A DNA stretch of 64,000 bases from Clostridium sp. HBUAS56010 (GTDB lineage Bacteria; Bacillota; Clostridia; Lachnospirales; Lachnospiraceae): contig NZ_SULJ01000005.1 in assembly GCF_007115105.1 (NCBI RefSeq), positions 128,513-192,512 of the forward strand, given 5' to 3'. The notes under the pieces are model-generated. The model did no database searches and was not told the DNA's origin. It saw only the letters and a program-made list of their open reading frames with translations. The position numbers and the translations under genes were made by a program. This document shows, piece by piece, positions 25,119 to 32,936 of this stretch; within the stretch, counting starts at the first letter, position 1, and each line of letters starts with the position of its first letter.

Positions 25119-28100
25119 TTAATAGGCTGTGAATTTTTGTTCGTGATCGTCCGGAGCAAGGCCCTGGGCGATCTTTTTCTGTCGAAGCTTTCTGCGCAGT
25201 TTGCTATCCGTCTGCATACCGGGGGCACCTGGCAGTCTTCTGGCCTCCTCCTGAAATATCCGGCTGGCGTGATGTAAGAGCCGGGTGACAGCCAGAAATA
25301 AGGAAGGGTCCCGGAACGAGTCCAGATGATCAAGGAAAAACTGAGCATATAGATTGCCCTGTTCCGCAGAAAGGGTGAGCCACCTCACAGCGGCCTCCCG
25401 GTCACGGGGGGTATCCCGTCCCAGCAGATAAAGTTTACCAAGGGCGTATTGCGCATACTGGTTACCTTGTTCCGCCGAAGCGGTTAGCCAGCGTATGGCA
25501 GCTTCTATATTCTTAGTAACATCTTCGCCAATCAGATACAGCTTCCCAAGCTGGTACTGCGCATATTGATTTTCCTGTTCGGCGGCAGCGGTCAGCCAAC
25601 GAATGGCCGCTTCCATGTTTTTTGGAACATCCTCTCCTTTCAGATACAGCTTACCGAGCTGGTACTGTGCAAATTGATTGCCTTGCTCCGCTGACTTTTG
25701 AAACAGCTCCAGCGCATTGGAAATGTTCTTTGGCACATCCTCGCCAGTCAGGTACAGCTTCCCAAGCGCATATTGCGCATATTGGTTGCCAAGGTCAGCA
25801 GATTTTGTCAGCCACTTTAAGGCGGCGCCCATATCCTTGGGTATGTCATCTCCCTGCAGATAGAGCTTTCCCAGCGCATAAGCGGCATAGGAATTATCCT
25901 GCTCTGCTGCCTGTGTAAAGAGTGCAATTGCTTTTGATATATCCTTATCCACATGATTTCTATCCCGGAAAAGCTTTCCGAGAGCATACTGTGCCAGTGC
26001 ATTGCCGTTATCCGCTGATTTTGTGATCCACTGGATGGCTTTCTCCGCATTAAAATGCCCGCTGTCCGCATCCAGAAAAATTTTTCCCAGCATATATTGT
26101 GCGTGGATATTTCCCAGCCGGGCAGACTTTTCAAAATAGCGAAGAGCCTCATCCACATCTTTTTCTGTTCCGGTGCCGGTGTAAAGCATCTGTCCAAGGC
26201 GATATTGCAGCTTATCATCACGACTTTGCCGTTCCATCTGCCAAAAGCCATGGAAAGCGGCCTCAAAGTGCAGTTCCGCTTCGTTAGCATTTGGCGCTGT
26301 TCCAACTCCGTCCCGGTACATCTTTGCCAGCTCATAATCCGCATAGGGCATTCCTTGAGCAGCGGAGTGTTGGTACAGGTTGAATGCCATCTGAAAATCC
26401 TGTTCCACACCCTGTCCCCGGTAATATAAACCGCCAAGGGAGTATTGGGCGTATTTGTGACGTTTGGAAGCCGCTTGCTGAAACCAGTCTGCCGCTTCTG
26501 CGTAGTTCTGCTCTGTTCCAAGTCCCGCTGCATACAGCTTGCCGATACGGTATTCTATATAGCTATGTTCCTTTTTGGCTTCAATCGCCAAAAAAGCGGC
26601 AAGGGTCTTTCCGTACCAGTCAAAGGCAATATCTGTATCCATCCCTGTACCCAGACCGTCTGTGTACATTCTTCCCAGATCATGCATGGCAAGAGCATTG
26701 CCGTCCTCCGCTTCCAGCAGGAACAGGGCAAGAGCCTGTTCAAAGTCCGGCTCTAAAAGATCACTGCCGTATAGGAAAGCTCGGACCTGCTTATAGCGGC
26801 TGTTCCATGCGATATGTGGTTTCCCGCTAGATGACGCTGTATCCGCACTGTCAGAATGTCCGGCGGTCGATTCGAATTCCTGATCGTTATCAAGCCCGGA
26901 CTGCAAGTCTTCTGCTTCCTCAGTCAATTCCTCGTCAGGCACCGCATCTGGCATCATTTCGAGATCCTCCGGAATGATCGTTTCATCCATGATAGGTTCA
27001 TCCTCCGGAGGCGGTTCAGCCTGATCATCCCCCTCAAAGGTGAACTCCTGATTGCCCAGCCGGACTGCTTCCGCAATTACCATATTCTTTATCTGTTTAA
27101 ATTCCTTTTGCTGTGAAAGAGGGAGTGGTGGCGGAAGCTCATCCCTGTAAGTACGCAGTACCTCATTGCGAAGCTCGTACCATTGGGCGTAAGCTACTGC
27201 CACACGTTCTTCCTTTGCCAGTTCATCCACGATCCGGTTCACCAGTCGCTTGAGCGGTGCTTTCAGATAGCCATATTGTTTTTTACCGGTGGTATGCCGA
27301 AGCCGCTCCGCAAGCTGGAACAGCATTTCCTCCAGCACCGGATTGTCATAGGCGTCGGTCTGCATTTGCACCAGAAGTTCCTGCAGGGCATCCCGGCTCT
27401 GTGTGGTCAGCGTATTTCTACGCTCGGTCTGCTCTGCATAAATCTGGAGCAGATCCTGCTGAAAGATTTCCCACGCCAGACTGCTCCGCATGGCTTCAAT
27501 GCCCGGCTTCGTTACAAACCCCTCGCGGGGATCGACCGAATACACGATCATATGGCAGTGAGGGTGATGTCCCTCGTCATGATACGCAGCGTACCAGCGC
27601 AGGTTCTCCGGGGTGATTTTCATCTGCTGGGCAAAGACATTCCGTTGCTTGCGCAGCAGTGCCATCCATGCGGCGGCATTGTCGTACCCCAGCCGGGTGG
27701 CATCTTCTCTCCGCAAAGATATAATAGGTGTCCATATGTTTCCGGTATGTGCCGCCACCTCCTGCGCCGTCCGTGACAATACCAGCGGAATATCCTCATC
27801 GGAAAACAAGCCGTGGGTATCCAGTTGTTCGGCATGAGGGCGGGTGGCGATATAGTTGACATAGACTTCCTTGTGTGCCAGCTGGTCAAGGTTCTGATCC
27901 AGCACCGCGGAGATAAATTCCGAGGCATTTTCCATGGTCGGTTTCGTCAAATAATCCTCGTATTCAAACAGCCCTGTGGAATCCGGAAACCGCTCCAGAA
28001 TATCCGATACCAGCTGCTTTTGCTTCTTCGTTGCAGGACGGTTTCGCATCCGCTCCGGGAGCTTTTCTACGCCATCCCGCGTGGCAACATAATTCACCAG

Positions 28101-28160
28101 ATTTTCCGCATGAGCCGCCGCGTTTTTTAAGTAGCAGCATTTGAAGATAATTCGCGGCAT
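25119..28160 (-). CDS. MobP-type relaxase fused to Sel1-like repeats
   Basis: A 1013-residue protein. Residues 1-330 are a HUH relaxase: an early tyrosine region (KNAAAHAENLVNYVATRDGV) and the metal-binding HDEGHHPHCHMIVYS near residue 215. Residues 380-445 are an acidic linker (DDQAEPPPEDEP). From about 460 to 960 there are twelve clear Sel1 repeats plus a partial one, each with a core like AQYALGKLYLTGEDVPKN. It should nick oriT and stay bound to the transferred strand; the repeats probably bind a partner. It overlaps the mobC-like gene end by coupling (TGATCATG). Confidence 0.88.
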   Translation of the reverse strand: MPRIIFKCCYLKNAAAHAENLVNYVATRDGVEKLPERMRNRPATKKQKQLVSDILERFPDSTGLFEYEDYLTKPTMENASEFISAVLDQNLDQLAHKEVYVNYIATRPHAEQLDTHGLFSDEDIPLVLSRTAQEVAAHTGNIWTPIISLRREDATRLGYDNAAAWMALLRKQRNVFAQQMKITPENLRWYAAYHDEGHHPHCHMIVYSVDPREGFVTKPGIEAMRSSLAWEIFQQDLLQIYAEQTERRNTLTTQSRDALQELLVQMQTDAYDNPVLEEMLFQLAERLRHTTGKKQYGYLKAPLKRLVNRIVDELAKEERVAVAYAQWYELRNEVLRTYRDELPPPLPLSQQKEFKQIKNMVIAEAVRLGNQEFTFEGDDQAEPPPEDEPIMDETIIPEDLEMMPDAVPDEELTEEAEDLQSGLDNDQEFESTAGHSDSADTASSSGKPHIAWNSRYKQVRAFLYGSDLLEPDFEQALALFLLEAEDGNALAMHDLGRMYTDGLGTGMDTDIAFDWYGKTLAAFLAIEAKKEHSYIEYRIGKLYAAGLGTEQNYAEAADWFQQAASKRHKYAQYSLGGLYYRGQGVEQDFQMAFNLYQHSAAQGMPYADYELAKMYRDGVGTAPNANEAELHFEAAFHGFWQMERQSRDDKLQYRLGQMLYTGTGTEKDVDEALRYFEKSARLGNIHAQYMLGKIFLDADSGHFNAEKAIQWITKSADNGNALAQYALGKLFRDRNHVDKDISKAIALFTQAAEQDNSYAAYALGKLYLQGDDIPKDMGAALKWLTKSADLGNQYAQYALGKLYLTGEDVPKNISNALELFQKSAEQGNQFAQYQLGKLYLKGEDVPKNMEAAIRWLTAAAEQENQYAQYQLGKLYLIGEDVTKNIEAAIRWLTASAEQGNQYAQYALGKLYLLGRDTPRDREAAVRWLTLSAEQGNLYAQFFLDHLDSFRDPSLFLAVTRLLHHASRIFQEEARRLPGAPGMQTDSKLRRKLRQKKIAQGLAPDDHEQKFTAY

Positions 28161-28162
28161 GA

Positions 28163-28585
28163 TCAGTCACGCCTTTCCCGCTTCTGGAAGCTCACTACAT
28201 CTTCAAAGGTCACGGAGCCCACCGAACGTTTTACATCCTCCACGCATTTGCCACGGAGCTTGCGCAGGGTATTTTCATCGTAATCTGCATTGACGGCGAG
28301 GATATTCATCATCATGCTCATCTCCACCGCCAGCTTGAAGGTAAGTCGGGCCATGCGGTTTTCCAGACCATCCACCATACCGGTCATAGCCGAGGTGATG
28401 GCAGCCGGTAGAAAGCGGACACCTTCCTCTGCTGAGATATAGCCGCAGTAAAAACGTATTGCCTTTTCGATGAATTCACTTTGACTCTGGCAGTTATCCC
28501 TTTTGTACCAATCTGCCACCAGCTGTCTGGTTTCCGGATACATCCACAAAGGGAACTTCTTTTTGTTTTTTTCTTCTTCTGACAT
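28163..28585 (-). CDS. MobC-like relaxosome accessory protein
   Basis: A 140-residue protein whose first 55 residues resemble a ribbon-helix-helix domain (FPLWMYPETRQLVADWYKRD, SQSEFIEKAIRFYCGY), followed by a helical region. Accessory proteins of this kind bind near oriT and help the relaxase open DNA. It is immediately upstream of the relaxase gene and immediately downstream of the probable oriT, the classic order. Confidence 0.78.
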   Translation of the reverse strand: MSEEEKNKKKFPLWMYPETRQLVADWYKRDNCQSQSEFIEKAIRFYCGYISAEEGVRFLPAAITSAMTGMVDGLENRMARLTFKLAVEMSMMMNILAVNADYDENTLRKLRGKCVEDVKRSVGSVTFEDVVSFQKRERRD

Positions 28586-28599
28586 AGTAAACCTCCGTT

Positions 28600-28960
28600 T
28601 CTAACCAAAAAGGGCTGCAACGCCTGTCGCAACCCCTATGAAAAGCCTTTGTTTCCGGCATTTATCGGTGTTTTGTTTTCTTTACAACCCCGTAAGCAAC
28701 CCCAAGGGTATTTTTACGACCCCGGTTAAAAAACCGTTTTTCTCCCCGCATTGCGGGGAGATATGAGCCGGAGCGGGGCGTTTACGACCCCGCTCCTTTA
28801 ACCTGCATCGTTTTCGACCCCATGGTTCACCACGATTTTTCTTGTTTCGCCAGCCGTCAATCTTCTGCGCACACGGCTCCAACAAGGGGCTACGCCCCCT
28901 TATGGTGTAACGTGCCACCCCAGCCGGAAGAACGCGACACAGGGGCACACGGGCGGCAAC
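28600..28960. other. probable origin of transfer (oriT) region
   Basis: A gene-free stretch between the 348-residue protein and the mobC-like gene. It has three strong inverted repeats: TCTCCCCGCA/TGCGGGGAGA (28741-28761), GGAGCGGGG/CCCCGCTCC (28770-28796) and AAGGGG/CCCCTT (28884-28901), plus CGGTT/AACCG near 28724-28736. A short motif recurs in one orientation: TTTACAACCCCG (28681), TTTACGACCCCG (28713 and 28781), TTTTCGACCCCA (28811), with partial copies near 28629 and 28697. Position next to mobC and relaxase plus repeats points to oriT. The nick site is not assigned. Confidence 0.68.
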
Positions 28961-28969
28961 GTGGCGTGT

Positions 28970-30016
28970 CTACATCTGCTGCGTGGCTGGGCCTGTCAGC
29001 GGCTCGGATTCCTCCTGCAGCTTGAGGCTGTAATCCTCCAGCGTCATACCCTCCTGCTTCATGCAGTAGTCCTGCATTTTGCTCAGCAAAAGCTCCTTTT
29101 CATGATCATCCAGCTGATAGGCCAGTTCTTCGCAGGAGCCATCCCCACGATTCAGGACAATGTCCAGGGTATCACGCACCTGCCCATGAACGGTATCATA
29201 GTTAGCATAGACATTGATCCAGTCATCGTTATTCGCTGTTTCCACATGGGTTCCGAATATCTCGTCCACGTTGAAGGGGACATTGATATAAAAATTGAGG
29301 CGCCCATCCGTTTCCATAATCTCGTCTGAAAAAGAGATATCACCTTCCTCCAGCTTGCGGCAACCTGCCGTGATCAGTGGAGCAGACTGTGTCAGCTCAC
29401 GCCCTTCGAGATGTTCAAGAAAAATAGGCCAGCGCTTATCCTCTGGAAGATAATTGGCACGGTAGGCGTAATAGGCTGCAGTGCCGGTGTCCTTCATGGA
29501 ATAAGCCTTCCAACCATCCATGATATTGACTCCGGAAATCATTTGCCCGTCAAAGTCAATGTCAAACACGCCGGTGATCTGACCGGTATTGTCCATTCGC
29601 TTTTTCACGTATTCTTCAAACTGTACTGCGTTGATGGAAACAGAATTCCGGAACAGGGCTGTAAACCTCTCCGGCTGATATTTCAGCTCACCGCGCTGGT
29701 ATCTGCGTACCAACAACGCCAACTGCATCAGCTCCAAGCAGTAATCCGATTCGAAGCAATGACTGTCGCCGTTTTCTGTCACATGGTATACGGAAAGCCG
29801 TCGCATCTCCTGTACGCGCTGCTCAGCAGCAAAGCGTTCTGTATTGATCCGGTTCTCAAATTCAATTCTCTCCTGTTCGGGAACGGTTTGTACATATAGC
29901 TCCACCAGCTTTTCCTGCATGACAGCTTTTATGTCAGTGCCTTTTTCATAAAGGATATCCGACAGTGCGGTATATTGGTATTTATTGAGCCAAAGCTCGA
30001 TTGATTCGTCACCCAT
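28970..30016 (-). CDS. conserved ICE protein with DUF6103-like N-terminus
   Basis: A 348-residue soluble protein with no recognised enzymatic motif. The first 60 residues (NKYQYTALSDILYEKGTDIK, then VELYVQTVPEQERIEFENRI) share the pattern of the two short DUF6103-like proteins nearby, including the VP..ER...E signature. The rest is mixed alpha/beta with acidic stretches and ends GPATQQM. It is encoded just upstream of the oriT region in the mobilization operon. Function unknown. Confidence 0.6.
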   Translation of the reverse strand: MGDESIELWLNKYQYTALSDILYEKGTDIKAVMQEKLVELYVQTVPEQERIEFENRINTERFAAEQRVQEMRRLSVYHVTENGDSHCFESDYCLELMQLALLVRRYQRGELKYQPERFTALFRNSVSINAVQFEEYVKKRMDNTGQITGVFDIDFDGQMISGVNIMDGWKAYSMKDTGTAAYYAYRANYLPEDKRWPIFLEHLEGRELTQSAPLITAGCRKLEEGDISFSDEIMETDGRLNFYINVPFNVDEIFGTHVETANNDDWINVYANYDTVHGQVRDTLDIVLNRGDGSCEELAYQLDDHEKELLLSKMQDYCMKQEGMTLEDYSLKLQEESEPLTGPATQQM

Positions 30017-30112
30017 TTCAATCCTCCTGTCATTTTAGAGTTTGAGATTCATATCATCCACACACTAATTTTCGCAGCGCGAACCTCAGAAAAAAAAGAG
30101 GCAGCACTCACA

Positions 30113-30292
30113 CTACGCGCCGCCTTCCACCGCTGCTTCAATTCGTTCCCGCACATCGGAGGGAACATACTTTTCATAAAGCGCAGGAAGAACTGATTCA
30201 AGTCCTTCCTGCAGCTCTGCTTCTGTCCGATACTGCCGGAGGGCCTCCAGCCTTTCTGTGCTGTAACAAACAGAAATTACCGCTGTTTTCAT
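30113..30292 (-). CDS. short DUF6103-like protein
   Basis: A 59-residue protein, MKTAVISVCYSTERLEALRQ through VPSDVRERIEAAVEGGA. It looks like the DUF6103 family as I recall it: a beta-strand start, one helix, a second helix and VP..VRE...E. The start at 30292 follows GGAGA; the upstream extension is non-coding. It resembles the N-terminal part of its neighbours at 28970-30016 and 31639-31989. Role unknown; a small DNA-binding or adaptor protein is possible. Confidence 0.6.
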   Translation of the reverse strand: MKTAVISVCYSTERLEALRQYRTEAELQEGLESVLPALYEKYVPSDVRERIEAAVEGGA

Positions 30293-30437
30293 TGATAACA
30301 TCTCCTTTTCATAGAATTCTTGAATAAATAAGTGAGCCAAGTTGGTGCATACCGTTTACACCCATACCGAAAAACTGCGCCAAATTGGTGCAAGTTATTT
30401 TTTGCCTTAACAGGTATTTGGCAGGGAAGTGGAGTCT

Positions 30438-30722
30438 CTACAATTCCTCCAACGCGTGGATCAGGCTGTCAGGGAGCTCTTCCAGATGCACAGCGGCCTC
30501 CGGCACATTTGTCGAAGAAGGGACTGTTACCCGGAGCTGATTCAGTTCTTCCCGAACAGCCTGCCGCACCACCTGTTCCAGCTGAACATTTTGCTCTAAG
30601 GCGAGAATACTGGACACCACAAATTCTGTGCGCTGGCGGCTGGCCTGCTGCGTGAACAGCCGCTCCGCCTCCCGGTGTCTGGGATCGTCCATATCAAAGG
30701 ACAGATAGTAACGCTTGCGCAT
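30438..30722 (-). CDS. probable ParR-like partner of the actin-like protein
   Basis: About 94 residues. It opens KRYYLSFDMDDPRHREAERL, then RTEFVVSSILALEQ, which resembles the ribbon-helix-helix of ParR-type centromere-binding proteins, followed by a helical region and an acidic end. It begins five bases after the parM-like stop. In ParMRC systems the second gene encodes the adaptor that links the DNA to the actin filament; position and pattern both fit. The ribosome site is weak, so translation is probably coupled. Confidence 0.6.
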   Translation of the reverse strand: MRKRYYLSFDMDDPRHREAERLFTQQASRQRTEFVVSSILALEQNVQLEQVVRQAVREELNQLRVTVPSSTNVPEAAVHLEELPDSLIHALEEL

Positions 30723-30726
30723 ATTC

Positions 30727-31608
30727 CTAACCCAGAAGGAGCATGTATCCGTCTGCATTTGCAAACCGGTTCAGCACTGCCACAGTATTGAGCCCATTCC
30801 CGCGCAGCCGAGATTCCAGAAGTTCAGCACCGCCGCCTGCAAACACAGTGGGGAGCCTCAGATCAAGTCCCCGTTCCCGGAGTGCATTAAACAGCTCTTT
30901 GCAGTAGACCGATACTTCTCGCTCGACAGTTTCTCCGATCTGTCTGCTGGCAGTATGCTGAATATTGCCCTGGATAGCATCGGTTATTAAGGTGTCTGAA
31001 AGCAGGATACCGCTTCGTTGAAGGGCATCCTGAATGCGACTGTATAAGGTTATGGTTCCCATCCGAAGGCTGGCACAGCTGGATCTATCTAGTCTGAAAT
31101 TGTGGACGGTAAGAACATCCACCGTATAACCGCCGATGTCAACGAGGGTAATGCTTCGGTATTCCTTCAGCTGATGATAATAGCGGCACAACGCTGCATG
31201 TCCCTGTGCGAACACCTTACAGTCTGTAATACGACACCGGTAAGGTCTGCCCTCGAACACAAAGGAGACATTTTCCCGCAGAAAATACCGGCGGAATGCC
31301 TCCTTTTGTGTGCCGTAGCTGTCAATGGGAAGCCCCACACCCAGCATAATATCGGTACTACTCACACCCACGCGCTTCATGGCTTCCGCAATGGCCGGCA
31401 GGGTAAGCATAAACGTATCCTGCTCTCTGGTTTTATCCTGTTGAAAGCGCAGGCGACGTTCTCCAATCGCGTAAAAGCTACCCTCATAGAACATCTGCAT
31501 TTCCGGCGTAATGAATTCCCGGTCGCTGACCGCAAAGCCGGAGGCATAAAGCATCCCCTCCGAGGATTTTGTATTATAATTTCCGTTGTCTATGCCAAGC
31601 TTAATCAT
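30727..31608 (-). CDS. parM: actin-like ParM/StbA-type protein
   Basis: About 293 residues of actin/Hsp70-fold ATPase. Phosphate 1 is KLGIDNGNYNTKSS at the N-terminus, phosphate 2 is TLVDIGGYTVDVLTV (about residue 168), and the adenosine motif is TVFAGGGAELL near residue 267. ParM filaments push replicated plasmid copies apart; in an ICE this would help the excised circle persist. The ATG at 31608 follows GGAGGTG; a frame-open ATG three codons earlier is too close to it. The next gene down is the ParR-like partner. Confidence 0.82.
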   Translation of the reverse strand: MIKLGIDNGNYNTKSSEGMLYASGFAVSDREFITPEMQMFYEGSFYAIGERRLRFQQDKTREQDTFMLTLPAIAEAMKRVGVSSTDIMLGVGLPIDSYGTQKEAFRRYFLRENVSFVFEGRPYRCRITDCKVFAQGHAALCRYYHQLKEYRSITLVDIGGYTVDVLTVHNFRLDRSSCASLRMGTITLYSRIQDALQRSGILLSDTLITDAIQGNIQHTASRQIGETVEREVSVYCKELFNALRERGLDLRLPTVFAGGGAELLESRLRGNGLNTVAVLNRFANADGYMLLLG

Positions 31609-31638
31609 GACTAACACCTCCTTGTTCTTTTTCTGTTG

Positions 31639-31989
31639 TTACATACTCATGTTCATGCTTTGGGTTTCCTGCGGCGAATCCTCCAATGGTTCTTCTTGAG
31701 GGGGAGCGTCCATTTGAGATTCTGCAGCAGTCTGCTCCCGCTGGCGGCGGCTTTGGCGTACCGGACGTTCTCTAACCGGGGGAGGCCCCTGTGTTTCCTG
31801 TGACACGGGCCTCTGCTCCATGCGGCTCTCTACATATTCCCGCACCTGCGCCGGAACTGCCTTTTCATAGGTTTTATCCAGATAATCCTGCAGCTCCTGT
31901 TCAATGGTAAGCTCCTTTTTATCCATGAAAAAGCGGAGGGCTTCCAGCTTTTCCGTTGGGAAGGACAACTTCAATTCGGTTGTACTCAT
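31639..31989 (-). CDS. DUF6103-like protein with Q/E-rich tail
   Basis: A 116-residue protein. Residues 1-60 (LKLSFPTEKLEALRFFMDKK, then YEKAVPAQVREYVESRM) match the DUF6103-like module also present at 30113-30292 and at the start of 28970-30016. The rest is a disordered, charged tail (RQSRRQREQT) ending in ETQSMNMSM, the MxM type of terminus shared by other ICE proteins. AGGAGG lies ahead of the ATG. Function unknown. Confidence 0.62.
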   Translation of the reverse strand: MSTTELKLSFPTEKLEALRFFMDKKELTIEQELQDYLDKTYEKAVPAQVREYVESRMEQRPVSQETQGPPPVRERPVRQSRRQREQTAAESQMDAPPQEEPLEDSPQETQSMNMSM

Positions 31990-32008
31990 GGGGTAATTCC
32001 TCCTTCTT

Positions 32009-32914
32009 TTACAATTTCAATTCCATGCCGGGAGTATCCTCCGGCTCTCTGACCCAGCGGTCATAATCCTCACAGGGACAATCCCCCGCAAGCATCCGGG
32101 TAAATTCAGTCAGGCTCTGAGAGGATACTCCCGCACACTCCGCCTGCATGCCATAAATTCCGTGAAACACTCTGAGCACCTGTGCATTCAGCACATCCTC
32201 CCATGCCTGTTTTCCTTCCTCTGTCAAGGTGGCAGAGTCAAGATACACAATGGTGGAAGGGTTCATATCCACCTCGTGATGCACAAGGTGGAGGTTTTCA
32301 AAAGGTACACGGATCAGTTCCTTTAAGCGCAATGTTTGATCTCCGGCATCTCCTTCACTCAAAGTGTCATTCTCCAGATTTGGGCAGTAATCCAGATAAA
32401 AGGTCATGTCCAGACCGTCCTCTAACAGCTCAATTTCAGCCATTTCCTGCCGAACCGAGAGAATGTTACAGAGCATCGTGCTGATATATTCGCTGTCCTT
32501 TAGATTCACACCGTACTGCTCTTGTATCTCATCAAAATAAATGGCCCATGAGCCACTGGTGGTACTTTGAGTACCTTCCCTAATAATCCGGTTCGCAAGC
32601 TCGTTTAATTGGGTGGTCAGATAATCTCTTGCCCCCGGAAGATAACTGGAATACCTGGCATAGTCATATCCCTCTGCTTCAACAAGAACACCATCAGACT
32701 GGTTTTCTCCCAACACCAGAAGACAATGATATGTTTCGTTTTTCTCCATGTACATGGAATCGGTGCTCTCTGAAATAAAGGGAGCGTCCCGAAGCATCCC
32801 GGAGCGGAATCGGCTGTATTCCGCTTTCGGAAGCTCCACTGCCTTTTCAATCACACATTCCCTTAAAGGGAACTCCGATACCTTTCGTTCAAATATTGCC
32901 TGTAGCTTCAACAT
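32009..32914 (-). CDS. conserved ICE protein, possibly DUF6329
   Basis: A 301-residue soluble protein of unknown function. It starts with LKLQAIFERKVSEFPLREC and contains the segment YHCLLVLGENQSDGVLVEAE followed by GYDYARYSSYLPGAR, which I recall from clostridial ICE proteins filed under DUF6329; that label is not certain. It is acidic throughout and ends DTPGMELKL. It sits between the cell-wall hydrolase and the DUF6103-like gene in the leftward mobilization operon. Confidence 0.55.
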   Translation of the reverse strand: MLKLQAIFERKVSEFPLRECVIEKAVELPKAEYSRFRSGMLRDAPFISESTDSMYMEKNETYHCLLVLGENQSDGVLVEAEGYDYARYSSYLPGARDYLTTQLNELANRIIREGTQSTTSGSWAIYFDEIQEQYGVNLKDSEYISTMLCNILSVRQEMAEIELLEDGLDMTFYLDYCPNLENDTLSEGDAGDQTLRLKELIRVPFENLHLVHHEVDMNPSTIVYLDSATLTEEGKQAWEDVLNAQVLRVFHGIYGMQAECAGVSSQSLTEFTRMLAGDCPCEDYDRWVREPEDTPGMELKL

Positions 32915-32936
32915 AGCGTACTCCTTTCTTTTCTGC

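Noticed and set aside
24214-25122. 302-codon plus-strand frame opposite the Toprim gene
   Set aside because: It is antisense to a well-supported gene, has no suitable ribosome site and no recognisable domain; GC-rich genes here often leave long open antisense frames.
25400-26400. Regularly spaced DNA repeats that might look like a CRISPR array
   Set aside because: The period is about 108 bases and corresponds to 36-residue Sel1 protein repeats in frame; there are no identical repeats with unique spacers.
25817-26533. 238-codon frame in another phase within the relaxase gene
   Set aside because: It follows the repeated Sel1 DNA units, is Trp/Met/Arg-rich without domain character, and has no ribosome site. 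Unlike the nested methyltransferase frame it does not read like protein.
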